DNA from: Candidatus Saccharimonadota bacterium
Lineage (GTDB): Bacteria > Patescibacteriota > Saccharimonadia > Saccharimonadales > Saccharimonadaceae
Reading direction: 5' to 3'
Length of the DNA stretch: 64,000 bases
Assembly (NCBI GenBank): GCA_030445245.1
Contig: JAUCSD010000001.1
Span: forward strand, 812,671 to 876,670
The notes beneath the pieces were generated by a model. That model made no database searches and was not told the origin of the DNA. It saw only the letters and a list, made by a program, of their open reading frames with translations. Below are positions 26,091 through 35,071 of the stretch, piece after piece. Both the position numbers and the translations under genes were made by a program. How positions within the stretch are numbered: the stretch's first letter is position 1; each line of letters opens with the position of its first letter.

Positions 26091-27431
26091 CTAGACTGTA
26101 GCTGTTTCGTATTGCACCCGTTGATGCTTGATATTAGAAGGATCACCCCTACCCATGAATACGAACATGAACTTCACATCGTCACCGATGATAGACTCTA
26201 AGAAGCGCCACATAGCAATTGATCCATTATAGTACGACAAGTCCTTAAACAAAGGTAATTCATCAGTTCCACGCATAATGCGCATCGTAGCCCCGTAAGC
26301 ATTATCCTGCTTTTCTTCAATGGTTTCGCTGGTTATGTCACCGTCTTCATTCACGCCCTCAAGTGCGGCGAGGCGCCAATTTATCTCATAAATCTCACGA
26401 AAATCTTTACTATCGTGATATGCGAGACCAGCCGTAATATAGTGACCTACACCGGCCTCCACGAATGTGCCGTTTAAGGCCTGCTCCATAATTTTGCCCA
26501 GACCCTCTTCAGCATCCGCAAAGCCGTTCAATCCATTTTTAAGTAGTTCAAGATCAGTTTCATCACCTATAATCGAACGAAGCATGTGTACGCCCAGCTC
26601 ATGTACGATCAGTTCTCGTACTGTTTTGCGGTCTATATTGCCACGATCATCGGGTATAACGACTCGTTTTTTGTCTACCTTTACATTAATCGATTTCGCT
26701 GGTTCAATAGTAACCGTCCAACTATCGGCAGATTCCTCGAACTCTTCCTTAATAATGGCTTCAAAGATTTCTTGAACCTCTCTCTCAGTGAAAGATTCTC
26801 CATCAGGCACATGCGAAAGCATACCAGAATACATAGTCTCGGCTACACCGTGCATCCATTCCACCGTCTCATCAGAAGGCTTGAAACGCTCAATCGCCTC
26901 AACTGAATCGTCTATTTGTACCCTTTCAAATAACTCATTCCGTAGCTCAAGAGCTCTACCTGTGAGTTCTTTCCCAGCGATAGCCTGTAGCTTATCTTGA
27001 AGAAGTGATCGGTATATACCTTCATCTGGTTCACCAAATAATTCAATGTTGAGCCGCATATACTCACGTCTTATCTCATCACGTTCAATCGGATCAAAGG
27101 CCGCATTATATTCCCGGGCAAGCTGCATTAATCGATTATTTTTCTGGTAGCGATCTATAAACTGCTCGTACTCAGTCTTAAATTTCGGGTTCAGCAAAGG
27201 GTTGGTGAGTATCACCTCTCCTGCCACCTGAATAGCTTCAGCTGTCTCGTCGTAGTCTCTATTGTCGAGCTTCGAATAGTCGTGATCAGGATTGACTATT
27301 TGACCCTTTAAAAATGCCCGCTTCTGTTCTTTAGCGTCTGAGGGTACAAAGCTTGTAACGATACTTTTGTTAAGCTCTTCGAGAGTCTTAAATTGAGAGG
27401 AGACGGTATCCTCTAATGTAAGTTGTTCCAT
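26091..27431 (-). CDS. DUF1704/MATCAP-like metallopeptidase
   Basis: 446 aa, no signal peptide. The zinc motif HELGVH (residues 277-282) and a downstream EEGLG (about 307-311) match the HExxxH plus EEGLA-type pattern of the DUF1704 family (KIAA0895/MATCAP tyrosine carboxypeptidases and bacterial 'QEGLA motif' proteins). Family members known in eukaryotes trim a C-terminal tyrosine; bacterial function is largely unknown. It faces an ATP-grasp ligase that could add C-terminal residues, a suggestive but unproven pairing. It starts 7 nt after a TAATAT box set in a palindrome. Confidence 0.72.
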   Translation of the reverse strand: MEQLTLEDTVSSQFKTLEELNKSIVTSFVPSDAKEQKRAFLKGQIVNPDHDYSKLDNRDYDETAEAIQVAGEVILTNPLLNPKFKTEYEQFIDRYQKNNRLMQLAREYNAAFDPIERDEIRREYMRLNIELFGEPDEGIYRSLLQDKLQAIAGKELTGRALELRNELFERVQIDDSVEAIERFKPSDETVEWMHGVAETMYSGMLSHVPDGESFTEREVQEIFEAIIKEEFEESADSWTVTIEPAKSINVKVDKKRVVIPDDRGNIDRKTVRELIVHELGVHMLRSIIGDETDLELLKNGLNGFADAEEGLGKIMEQALNGTFVEAGVGHYITAGLAYHDSKDFREIYEINWRLAALEGVNEDGDITSETIEEKQDNAYGATMRIMRGTDELPLFKDLSYYNGSIAMWRFLESIIGDDVKFMFVFMGRGDPSNIKHQRVQYETATV

Positions 27432-27438
27432 ACTCTTG

Positions 27439-27459
27439 ATATTAACATATTTATGTTAA
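27439..27459 (-). promoter_or_regulatory. -10 box inside an 18-bp palindrome
   Basis: TTAACATA-tt-TATGTTAA-type perfect palindrome at 27442-27459 overlaps the minus-strand -10 TAATAT (27439-27444), 7 nt before the ATG. A near copy precedes the gene starting at 48574. It looks like an operator shared by two genes. Confidence 0.5.
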
Positions 27460-27503
27460 TATGTCAATTACAAGGATGCTGCTAACAGAGGCGGCGTACG
27501 TCA

Positions 27504-28607
27504 TTAAAATATGCCACGTTTTTTAACAGTATGAAATTGCTCAAGCAATTCTTTCTGTTTCTTAGACAGCTTCGTAGGAGTATCGACAATGATACTGACG
27601 ATGTGCGCTCCCCGAGCGCTACTGCGCATATGGGGGACACCGTGGCTCGAGAGCTTGAAGTCAGTCCCACTTTGGGTACCGGCCGGAATCTTCATGCGTA
27701 CGTTACCGTCAACGGTTGCTACGTTTATTTCCGTTCCAAGAGCCGCATCGATCATACTGATGTGCTCTTCGCTCAGGATGATGTCGCCTTCTCGTGTAAA
27801 TTTCTTATGAGCTCGTACGCGGATGTGTACATACAAATCACCGCGAGCACCACCACCAATGGCCTCACCACGCTCCTTGAGTCGGATTGTCGAACCATCG
27901 TCAATACCGGCAGGCACTTTAAGCGTCATCGTCTGCTTGCGACGTTCGGTGCCTTTACCTCGACAAACCGTACAGACCTTTTCAGGGATCGAACCACGAC
28001 CTTTACAGGTTTCACAAGTAACTGCTTGCTGGATCTGACCAAAGATCGTATTCATTACCCGAGCTTGCTGACCAGCACCCTTACAAGTCGGACATGTTTT
28101 CATGCTATAGCCAGGTTCAACGGTTGTACCGTGACAGTGCGAGCACTCATCATCCATATCAAGTTCAATTTCCTCTTCAACACCGAAAATTGCCTGCTCA
28201 AATGATAAGCTTAGTGTCGTTTCGACGTCACGTCCACGAGCAGGACCGCGTTGTTGTTGCTGACCACCGCCAAAGAACTGACCGAAGATATCGCCCAATC
28301 CGCCATCACCGAAATCAAAGTGGACATTCTGGTTGCCACCGAAGCCCTCAAACGGATTGCCACTTGCCCCACCGCCACCGCCAGCATTCCCACCAACGCC
28401 CGCATGACCAAACTGATCATAACGCTGACGTTTTTGTTGATCCTTAAGTACCTCATAGGCCTCGTTGATCTCTTTAAATTTAGCCTCGTCACCACCCTCT
28501 TTGTCAGGGTGATGCTTTACGGCAGCCTTACGAAACGCCTTTTTAATCTCGTCGGCGCTAGCATCTTTCGGCACTCCTAGAACTTCATAATAATCACGTT
28601 TGCTCAT
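27504..28607 (-). CDS. dnaJ: Chaperone DnaJ
   Basis: 367-aa full-length DnaJ. The J domain has HPD at residues 33-35, then a Gly/Phe-rich linker (about 73-125), a zinc domain with four CxxCxGxG-type repeats ([31 protein letters not shown]), and two beta-barrel C-terminal domains. It stimulates DnaK ATPase and binds unfolded clients. It stands alone with its own CIRCE and a TACAAT box 8 nt before the ATG. Confidence 0.97.
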   Translation of the reverse strand: MSKRDYYEVLGVPKDASADEIKKAFRKAAVKHHPDKEGGDEAKFKEINEAYEVLKDQQKRQRYDQFGHAGVGGNAGGGGGASGNPFEGFGGNQNVHFDFGDGGLGDIFGQFFGGGQQQQRGPARGRDVETTLSLSFEQAIFGVEEEIELDMDDECSHCHGTTVEPGYSMKTCPTCKGAGQQARVMNTIFGQIQQAVTCETCKGRGSIPEKVCTVCRGKGTERRKQTMTLKVPAGIDDGSTIRLKERGEAIGGGARGDLYVHIRVRAHKKFTREGDIILSEEHISMIDAALGTEINVATVDGNVRMKIPAGTQSGTDFKLSSHGVPHMRSSARGAHIVSIIVDTPTKLSKKQKELLEQFHTVKKRGIF

Positions 28608-28615
28608 CTGTATTT

Positions 28616-28653
28616 ATTGTACCGAATTAGCACTTGAGTGTCTAGAGTGCTAG
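28616..28653 (-). promoter_or_regulatory. CIRCE operator and promoter of dnaJ
   Basis: TTAGCACTT (28627-28635), 9-nt spacer, GAGTGCTAG (28645-28653): a CIRCE with one changed base per arm. The minus-strand -35 TAGACA (28639-28644) lies in the spacer and TACAAT (28616-28621) is 17 bp on, 8 nt before the dnaJ ATG. HrcA binding would mask the -35. Confidence 0.8.
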
Positions 28654-28707
28654 TATATGTTGACTATTCTACTACATAAATATTTATTGTGCTTAAGCTT
28701 AGAAAGG

Positions 28708-28758
28708 AATATTATTAATATTAAGAACTGTGGAGTTCTTGGAGAGAATTAATATCAT
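28708..28758 (+). promoter_or_regulatory. Hairpin in the 5' leader
   Basis: AAGAACT-gtgg-AGTTCTT with outer ATTAAT arms forms a hairpin with an internal loop, just before the SD of the Asn-rich protein gene. It could modulate translation; no riboswitch class is recognised. Confidence 0.35.
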
Positions 28759-28782
28759 AAATTTATGCGAGGAGCGTTAGCT

Positions 28783-29499
28783 ATGCAAACTTCAGTTTAC
28801 CAGGCAAATCGTCAACAACTTTTAATGATGGGATCGACTATATTCGTGTCTGTAACCGCAGCCGTTATTGTCTCGACACTTCTTATCATGTCACTCATGC
28901 GCGGAGAAATCGCGAATGCACTCACGTCAAACGTTCAGAACTCAACACCAACTTCTCAAGTGACATCAACCTGCGCCGTTCCTACAAGTGAACAAGATAC
29001 CTCAACACCAACAGATCAAGCAACACCTTCTGTCATGTCCGAAGAAGATACAGCGAGTGAACCACTCATGACAACGAGCTTTCATCCCATGCACGCACCG
29101 GCTGCTCCATCAATAAATGATTCCTTCAACAGTACGAACATTAGTAATGTTACGACAACGAATAACATCACCAACACAGAACTCCATAAAACAACCGTCA
29201 TCAAAGACAGCTTTAATAAAGATAGCTACAACGACAATAGTAAGGACAGTAACAATACAGTCGTCGTTAAAGACAACGAGGTTACCATCGATTCTAACAA
29301 CACAAAAAATGTTAACTCAAACAACACCGTCGACATCGACAAGAAGACAACTAATAATGTAACAAACAATGTGACGACTACTGACAACTCTCACTCTAAC
29401 AACGTCATCGTTAAAGACAACGACGTCGACATTCTAAGTGACAACAAAGTTGTCGTCCCAGTTCTTCCAGTTGCCCCACTTCCTATTCCAGCCGTATAG
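28783..29499 (+). CDS. Membrane-anchored Asn/Asp/Thr-rich repeat protein
   Basis: 238 aa from the ATG at 28783, chosen because SD GAGGAG (28768-28773) fits it and overlaps the alternative ATG at 28765. One membrane helix (about 17-42) is followed by an extracellular low-complexity region: a Thr/Ser/Gln part, then about 130 residues rich in Asn, Asp, Val and Thr with alternating short motifs such as VVVKDNEV, VIVKDNDV and NNTVDIDK, ending in PVLPVAPLPIPAV. The alternation suggests a beta-solenoid or an extended surface stalk. No enzyme motif is seen. A strong terminator follows. Confidence 0.7.
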   Translation: MQTSVYQANRQQLLMMGSTIFVSVTAAVIVSTLLIMSLMRGEIANALTSNVQNSTPTSQVTSTCAVPTSEQDTSTPTDQATPSVMSEEDTASEPLMTTSFHPMHAPAAPSINDSFNSTNISNVTTTNNITNTELHKTTVIKDSFNKDSYNDNSKDSNNTVVVKDNEVTIDSNNTKNVNSNNTVDIDKKTTNNVTNNVTTTDNSHSNNVIVKDNDVDILSDNKVVVPVLPVAPLPIPAV

Positions 29500-29516
29500 G
29501 ATTCGCAACTATTACA

Positions 29517-29551
29517 ATATAACCCCAGGAATCCTGGGGTTATATTTTTAT
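29517..29551 (+). terminator. Rho-independent terminator
   Basis: Arms 29517-29529 and 29533-29545 form a 13-bp perfect stem with a 3-nt loop, followed by a T-rich run. It closes the Asn-rich protein gene and shields the convergent oxidoreductase gene. Confidence 0.9.
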
Positions 29552-29568
29552 TGTGCCGTATGCGAGTT

Positions 29569-31218
29569 CTAGAATGATTCGCGAATGTGACTAAAACTAA
29601 AATCCCATGTCGCATCGGTTTTTTTGTGTGGATTGAAGATATTCTCTGGGTCGTAGAGGTGCTTCATTTCACGCATGTATCCTAAGACTGCTGGGCTATA
29701 CATCTGCTCGAGCCATGGACCACGGACCATGCCGTCGTTGTGCTCGCCGGAGACTGATCCGCCATAGCTAATGACAAGATCGTTCACTTCTTTCATGGCA
29801 GGTTTGAGTTTAGCACGCTCTTTAGGATCCTCAATTTTCATAAGAGGAATAACATGGAAGTTACCATCACCTAAGTGACCGGCAATCGTTGCGAGCAACT
29901 TATACTTTTTTATGATCTCACGGAGTTGAGGTAGGAATTCAGTCAATCGCGCTGGTGGGACAACGAAATCGTCAATAAATGGAGCGGTGTGTTTGTCCTT
30001 CACTTTGCTGCGCAAAAGGTTAAAGCTTTCACGACGCATCATCCAGAATTTACGTGACTTAGCTTCGGTTTCGTCTTCTTCCATATACGTGAAGCTTGAG
30101 AATCGCTTCAGGTCGGTCTTCGTTTCGTGAATCTTGCGCTTCACTTCTTCGACTGACTCACCATTGAATTCAATGAGAAGAATGAGCTGAGGCACACCCT
30201 TAATGATCATAAGACCATCAGGAATCAGCTGAAGGGCGAGTTTAATCCATGTCCATAGACCAAGTCGGGTTAAAAAGGCAAAGAAGAACTTAAAACTAAG
30301 CCATAAGGTATTATCATCAAAACATTCGAAGGTCGCTGGCTTATGTGAGAGTACCGCCGGAATCACTTCGCCAAGTTCATTGATGGTGTGCATATAGCAA
30401 ACCAACGTACCGGAAAATTTTGGTTTTGTAACAAGTCTGAACTTAATATCCGTGACAATGCCAAGCGTTCCCTGCGCACCAACGAATAATTTTGTCAGAT
30501 CAAATATACCCGTATCACGGTTCCAAATATTCCACAGGTGGTAACCCGTTGAGTCTTTACTTACCTTGGGAGCCGCAGCATGAATTTCATCGTAATGTTT
30601 ATCGACCAATTCGAATGTTTGACGGTATAGATTACCCTCAAAATCGTCTTGACCCATTTTGGCATTCAACTCATCTCGTGTGAGTGGACCGACCGTATAT
30701 TCATTACCATCAACAAGCACTACTTTAAGTTCAGTAACAAAGTTATCCGTCTTACCAAACTCCAGTGACTTTTCACCACCCGCGTTGGTAGAGACCATAC
30801 CGCCAAGACCAGCTAACTCACGGCTAGCTGGATAGCTAGGCATGATACTGCCATACTTAAGTGTTTCAACTTCAAAGTTCTTGTACGTCATACCTGGCTG
30901 CACGTGAGCACTCGTTGCCGTTGCTTCGTATAGCGTTGTCATGTGCTTGCTGACATCTACGATAATTGACTCACCGATCGCACCGCCCGACATATCGGTA
31001 CCACGAGTACGAGGTGTAATATTCAGTTCGGGATGGGCGGCCTTATTCTTGGTCACAAATGATACAACCGACTTAACGTCGTTTGTATCTTTAGGAAAGG
31101 TGACTGCTTTTGGTACCAGTTCAAACAAGCTGGCGTCATGACTGTAAAATTCGAGCGTTTCAGGCGTTGTGTCAATCTCACCTTTAAAAATCTTTGAAAG
31201 TTCTGCTTGGATATCCAT
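29569..31218 (-). CDS. FAD-binding oxidoreductase (GlcD/D-lactate dehydrogenase type)
   Basis: 549 aa with an N-terminal FAD_binding_4 domain: NITPRTRGTDMSGGAIG and the GGMVSTNAGGEKS loop that holds the pyrophosphate. The C-terminal FAD-oxidase_C domain has AGHLGDGNFHVIP, the conserved His motif of 2-hydroxyacid dehydrogenases, and SGEHNDGMVRG. It probably oxidises a 2-hydroxyacid such as lactate or glycolate. A short hydrophobic stretch in the middle may contact the membrane. It has no SD, and it stands alone. Confidence 0.85.
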   Translation of the reverse strand: MDIQAELSKIFKGEIDTTPETLEFYSHDASLFELVPKAVTFPKDTNDVKSVVSFVTKNKAAHPELNITPRTRGTDMSGGAIGESIIVDVSKHMTTLYEATATSAHVQPGMTYKNFEVETLKYGSIMPSYPASRELAGLGGMVSTNAGGEKSLEFGKTDNFVTELKVVLVDGNEYTVGPLTRDELNAKMGQDDFEGNLYRQTFELVDKHYDEIHAAAPKVSKDSTGYHLWNIWNRDTGIFDLTKLFVGAQGTLGIVTDIKFRLVTKPKFSGTLVCYMHTINELGEVIPAVLSHKPATFECFDDNTLWLSFKFFFAFLTRLGLWTWIKLALQLIPDGLMIIKGVPQLILLIEFNGESVEEVKRKIHETKTDLKRFSSFTYMEEDETEAKSRKFWMMRRESFNLLRSKVKDKHTAPFIDDFVVPPARLTEFLPQLREIIKKYKLLATIAGHLGDGNFHVIPLMKIEDPKERAKLKPAMKEVNDLVISYGGSVSGEHNDGMVRGPWLEQMYSPAVLGYMREMKHLYDPENIFNPHKKTDATWDFSFSHIRESF

Positions 31219-31349
31219 AATACATACTGTATCACCTCTTAACAGCTAAGCACAAGCAAAATATATAGCGTGTCTAGACATTGCAGCTAGTAACTAAACA
31301 GTTGAGCAATATAAATGACTCCTCCGAGAATGAGTATGCTCATAGCGTA

Positions 31350-31670
31350 TTATCGTGTTGAGTCGGTATCTACTACGACACGTGGGTCGTTCTTCGTGAT
31401 GGTGTAATTGTCCTGCAAATAGATGAGATCTGATACGATATCCTCAAGCTTCGCTCGAATAGAATACGCCTCCGTATCACTTGATAGCCCATCGAGAACT
31501 GTGGCGAGCGTCACGAAATAATCACCAGACCGCACTTGGACATCTACGCTGTTCCTGCTCAAGATACTATGATTGAAATTCCAGTCACGAAGCAACAGTG
31601 CCTCTGAAGTATCATGGCTCATAAGACCCGTGAAGGTTGGTAACTGGTAACTGAGAAGTCCACTATTCAT
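31350..31670 (-). CDS. Uncharacterised small protein after radC
   Basis: 106 aa. Its ATG lies 1 nt after the radC stop, with SD AAAGGAA inside the radC end, so it is translated from the radC transcript. The sequence is soluble, with alternating polar/hydrophobic strands in the first half (LLSYQLPTFTGLMSHDTS) and a helix with acidic residues in the second. I do not recognise the family; the radC link is positional only. Confidence 0.7.
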   Translation of the reverse strand: MNSGLLSYQLPTFTGLMSHDTSEALLLRDWNFNHSILSRNSVDVQVRSGDYFVTLATVLDGLSSDTEAYSIRAKLEDIVSDLIYLQDNYTITKNDPRVVVDTDSTR

Positions 31671-31671
31671 A

Positions 31672-32418
31672 TCAATTCCTTTCTACGATACTTATAAATG
31701 CGTCTTTTGTAATAACGAGGTGATCGAGCAATTCAATACCAAGCACCTTGCCCGCAGCAACGAGCTGTTGTGTAGCCTCAATATCACCCTCGGAAGGCTC
31801 AAGCGTACCCGATGGATGGTTATGGGCGATAATAACAGCTACGGCATTGTACTCAAGTGCCGGTTGGAATACTTCACGAGGATGAACAATGTTTGCTGTC
31901 AGGCTGCCGATTGAGATAATCTCTTCATGGATCACCTGGTATCGACTATTGACGTACAGACCTCGCAATTGCTCTTTCTGCAGATTACCCATACTCCGTA
32001 AATGTTCGAAAGCTTGAGTGGCGTTTCGTACGAATAACGGCTTACCTGCTCGGTCTTGATACGAACGACGTCCCAACTCAAAGCAGGCAACTATCTGGCA
32101 TGCTTTTGCGAGTGGAATGTCGAGCGATTCGGCTAAGCGCTGCGGATTTCTTTCATTCATAATTGCACGCTCGCCATATTCGCGCAGAATCCGGCTTGCC
32201 ATGGTCATCACTTCCTCTTTGCGCGTCCCGACACCAAGCAGTACAGCCATCAACTCGACGTGAGTTAGATTACTTGGACCGGTAGACAATAATTTCTCCC
32301 TTGGCTTATCCTCAAGTGGCAGATCTCTGACGCGGAGAACATACCGGGCTCCCCCTTCACCCATAATAAGATCCGTATCGGTGAGTAGATATGATTGAGG
32401 CCTTGCAAGCGTATTCAT
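31672..32418 (-). CDS. radC: RadC family JAB/MPN metalloprotein
   Basis: 248 aa. An N-terminal helix-hairpin-helix-like part precedes the MPN+/JAMM domain with HNHPSGTLEPSEGD near residue 195, where His, His, Ser and Asp bind zinc. RadC is a widespread family whose proposed DNA repair role is disputed. A TATAGT box stands 9 nt before the ATG. It heads a two-gene unit. Confidence 0.9.
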   Translation of the reverse strand: MNTLARPQSYLLTDTDLIMGEGGARYVLRVRDLPLEDKPREKLLSTGPSNLTHVELMAVLLGVGTRKEEVMTMASRILREYGERAIMNERNPQRLAESLDIPLAKACQIVACFELGRRSYQDRAGKPLFVRNATQAFEHLRSMGNLQKEQLRGLYVNSRYQVIHEEIISIGSLTANIVHPREVFQPALEYNAVAVIIAHNHPSGTLEPSEGDIEATQQLVAAGKVLGIELLDHLVITKDAFISIVERN

Positions 32419-32561
32419 AATACACTCACTATACTAGTATTTCAAAAGCTTTTGAAGTCTTTTCGCAATAATAGTAAAAATTCATATACGCATAATCTGA
32501 GTATACAATATGCTTGGCCTTATAACGCCGGCTCTCTTCTTCTGAGGAACCATAGGCGCAT

Positions 32562-32601
32562 GGGGACACGCAGCATCCGGCAACAGGTGCTGCGTGTCCC
32601 C
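32562..32601. repeat. 14-bp GC-rich inverted repeat between radC and dnaK
   Basis: Arms 32562-32575 and 32588-32601 match perfectly over 14 bp with a 12-nt loop. There is no U-run on either side. It sits in the radC-dnaK gap, upstream of the radC promoter and distal to the dnaK terminator; its role is unknown. Confidence 0.7.
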
Positions 32602-32629
32602 TGCACAATTTCATTTTTACGAGATCATT

Positions 32630-32659
32630 AAAAATGGATCCGATAATGGATCCATTTTT
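32630..32659 (-). terminator. Terminator of dnaK
   Basis: A 12-bp perfect stem (32630-32641 with 32648-32659) and 6-nt loop, beginning with A5 and ending with T5 on both strands. It lies 18 nt past the dnaK stop. Confidence 0.85.
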
Positions 32660-32677
32660 CGTAGTAATTTACTCGTA

Positions 32678-34573
32678 CTATTTTTTGTCTTTGTCGTCGA
32701 CGACTTCGCCTTCTACGGGTTCGTCGGCCTTTTTCTCAGCGTCTGCATCAGAGGCAGGTGCGTCCTCCTTGCTTGCAGCTTCATACATCTTAGCGCCAAT
32801 TGGCATGATTGCATCATTCAATGCTTTAGCAGCTGATTCAAGCTCTTCTTTATCTGTTGAGTCTTTGTGCTTTTTAGATTCTTCGACAGCATCAGTGATA
32901 ACTTTCTTGTCCTCATCACTAATCTTATCTTTGAACTCATCAGGCATCTTTTCAGCTTGGTAGATAGCATTTTCAAGAGTGTTGCGAGCATCAACTGCTT
33001 CACGTTTTTTCTTATCTTCATCAGCGTGGGCTTCAGCTTCTTTCTGAGCCTTTTCGATGTCTTCCTTGCTCATGTTGCCGCTATCTTGGATCGTGACACT
33101 GTTTTCTTTGCCAGTAGCCTTATCTTTAGCGGTCACATTCAAGATACCGTTAGCGTCGAGGCTGAAGGTTACTTCGATCTGTGGCACGCCACGACGAGCT
33201 GGGGCAATACCATCAAGTGTAAAGCGACCAAGTGACTTGTTGTCATTCGCCATTTCACGTTCACCTTGAAGGACATGAATTTCAACCTGTGGCTGATTAT
33301 CAGCGGCTGTACTGAATGTTTCAGACTTACTGGTTGGAACGGTACTGTTACGCTCAATCAACTTAGTAGTCACGCCACCCATGGTTTCAATACCAAGGGA
33401 GAGTGGTGTTACGTCAAGAAGTAGTACGTCTTTTACATCACCAGCAAGGACACCACCTTGGATAGCAGCACCAACGGCAACTACTTCATCAGGGTTTACA
33501 CCCTTAAGTGGGTCTTTACCAAAGATAGATTTTACCTTTTCAACGACAGCTGGCATACGAGTCATACCACCAACAAGGACAATCTCATCGATATCCTTAG
33601 CGGTAAGGCTAGCGTCCTTGAGCGCCTTTTCTACAGGATCAGCCAGACGATCAATCAGATCTTTAACAAGATCTTCAAGCTTAGAACGAGTCAGTTTGTA
33701 CTCGAAGTGCTTTGGACCATCGGCATCAGCTGTAATAAATGGCAGGTTAATTTCATATTCAGGAGTAGAAGATAGTTCCTTCTTAGCCTTTTCAGCTTCG
33801 TCTTTAAGGCGTTGCATAGCTGCCTTGTCATTCTTCAGATCGATACCATCAGTTGACTTGAATACGTCAAGGAAGTGGTTAACGATACGGTTGTCGAAGT
33901 CTTCACCACCAAGGTGTGTGTCACCGTGAGTTGAACGAACTTCAAAGACGCCGTCACCAAGCTCAAGAACTGACACGTCAAATGTACCACCACCGAGGTC
34001 GAAGACAACAATCTTCTCTTCTTTTTTCTGATCAAGACCATAGGCAAGTGCCGCAGCGGTTGGCTCGTTGATAATACGCTTAACCTCAAGGCCAGCAATC
34101 TTACCTGCATCTTTAGTCGCTTGACGCTGTGAGTCATCAAAGTAGGCAGGAACCGTAATAACTGCCTCGGTTACTGATTCGCCGAGGAAGGCCTCAGCAT
34201 CAGCCTTGATCTTTGAGAGGATCATAGCACTTACTTCTTCTGGAGTGTAGTCTTTATCTCCCATCTTTACCGCAACACCATCGCCTTTTTTAACGATTTC
34301 GTATGGCATAATATCAAGATCTTTTTGTACTTCGGCGTCACTAAACTTACGACCAATCAGACGCTTTACACCATAGATAGTGTTCTTAGCATTCGTTACG
34401 CGCTGACGTTGAGCCACTTGGCCAACAAGACGTTCACCGTTTTTATTAATAGCAACCACGCTTGGAGTCGTTCGGTTACCTTCAGCGTTAGCAATAACTT
34501 CTGGCTTGCCAGCTACCATGTACGCGAATGCGCTGTTGGTAGTACCAAGGTCAATTCCGATAATTTTACCCAT
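32678..34573 (-). CDS. dnaK: Chaperone DnaK (Hsp70)
   Basis: 631 aa from the ATG at 34573: SD AGGAGG stands 9 nt upstream, while the in-frame TTG two codons earlier is too close. The nucleotide-binding domain shows [28 protein letters not shown] and [10 protein letters not shown]; a substrate-binding domain and a helical lid follow, ending in an acidic tail of Asp/Glu/Lys. It refolds proteins with DnaJ and GrpE. The long leader carries a CIRCE. Confidence 0.98.
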   Translation of the reverse strand: MGKIIGIDLGTTNSAFAYMVAGKPEVIANAEGNRTTPSVVAINKNGERLVGQVAQRQRVTNAKNTIYGVKRLIGRKFSDAEVQKDLDIMPYEIVKKGDGVAVKMGDKDYTPEEVSAMILSKIKADAEAFLGESVTEAVITVPAYFDDSQRQATKDAGKIAGLEVKRIINEPTAAALAYGLDQKKEEKIVVFDLGGGTFDVSVLELGDGVFEVRSTHGDTHLGGEDFDNRIVNHFLDVFKSTDGIDLKNDKAAMQRLKDEAEKAKKELSSTPEYEINLPFITADADGPKHFEYKLTRSKLEDLVKDLIDRLADPVEKALKDASLTAKDIDEIVLVGGMTRMPAVVEKVKSIFGKDPLKGVNPDEVVAVGAAIQGGVLAGDVKDVLLLDVTPLSLGIETMGGVTTKLIERNSTVPTSKSETFSTAADNQPQVEIHVLQGEREMANDNKSLGRFTLDGIAPARRGVPQIEVTFSLDANGILNVTAKDKATGKENSVTIQDSGNMSKEDIEKAQKEAEAHADEDKKKREAVDARNTLENAIYQAEKMPDEFKDKISDEDKKVITDAVEESKKHKDSTDKEELESAAKALNDAIMPIGAKMYEAASKEDAPASDADAEKKADEPVEGEVVDDKDKK

Positions 34574-34655
34574 AAACAAATTCCTCCTGTAGGATTATTT
34601 TACTGTCTGTATGTCTATATTTTAGCACTCTACTATATAGATTGCCAATACACCC

Positions 34656-34694
34656 ATTGTAATAAAATTAGCACTCTCATGTCAAGAGTGCTAA
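34656..34694 (-). promoter_or_regulatory. CIRCE operator and promoter of dnaK
   Basis: A perfect CIRCE: TTAGCACTC (34668-34676), 9-nt spacer, GAGTGCTAA (34686-34694). The minus-strand -35 TTGACA (34680-34685) lies in the spacer; TACAAT (34656-34661) follows after 18 bp. A lone half site TTAGCACTC recurs at 34622-34630. Confidence 0.93.
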
Positions 34695-34715
34695 TTTTAT
34701 TCTGTATCTTTTATA

Positions 34716-35006
34716 CTAAGGCGCCTTCATCGCATATTTCACTGCATCAGCTCCAAGACATAGAGCACGTTCCCTGAGCATCATCCCCCACTCAACCCAT
34801 ATAGCATTGTCGGGGTCGGGTTCCCCGTATTCAATCACGCCATCAAGTTCATACACTACGACGGGTCCGTTGGAGCCTATGAAAGTGACCGCATTGGTTG
34901 AGTGTCCAAGTTCTTCAGCTCTTTTCTTTTTCTTCTTTTTTTCTATTTCATTGTCATCAAATTCAGAACCAAAATTAACATCAAAATCGCGAACCGTTTC
35001 AGTCAT
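34716..35006 (-). CDS. Uncharacterised small acidic protein between grpE and dnaK
   Basis: 96 aa. The first 35 residues are charged with a run of Lys (EIEKKKKKKRAEE); the rest is compact, with VTFIGSNGPVVVYELDG and a possible C-terminal helix. No family is recognised. It starts 6 nt after a TATATT box, so it is transcribed separately although it splits the grpE-dnaK order. Note that this promoter carries no CIRCE. Confidence 0.7.
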   Translation of the reverse strand: MTETVRDFDVNFGSEFDDNEIEKKKKKKRAEELGHSTNAVTFIGSNGPVVVYELDGVIEYGEPDPDNAIWVEWGMMLRERALCLGADAVKYAMKAP

Positions 35007-35018
35007 ATTTCAAATATA
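35007..35018 (-). promoter_or_regulatory. -10 box with 6-nt spacing to start
   Basis: Minus-strand TATATT (35013-35018), 6 nt, ATG at 35006. Leaderless layout. Confidence 0.55.
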
Positions 35019-35071
35019 TCACACGATATTCATCGTCTGATATACAGTTTTATAGTGATCTATAGAGTCAG

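Noticed and set aside
27531-28205. A 224-codon open frame on the plus strand opposite dnaJ
   Set aside because: dnaJ is certain on the other strand; the frame has no start signal and no family-like motif.
31287-31343. An 18-residue hydrophobic peptide frame after the radC unit
   Set aside because: It is very short with no SD; only a weak GATAAT stands nearby. It could be a small membrane peptide but cannot be supported.
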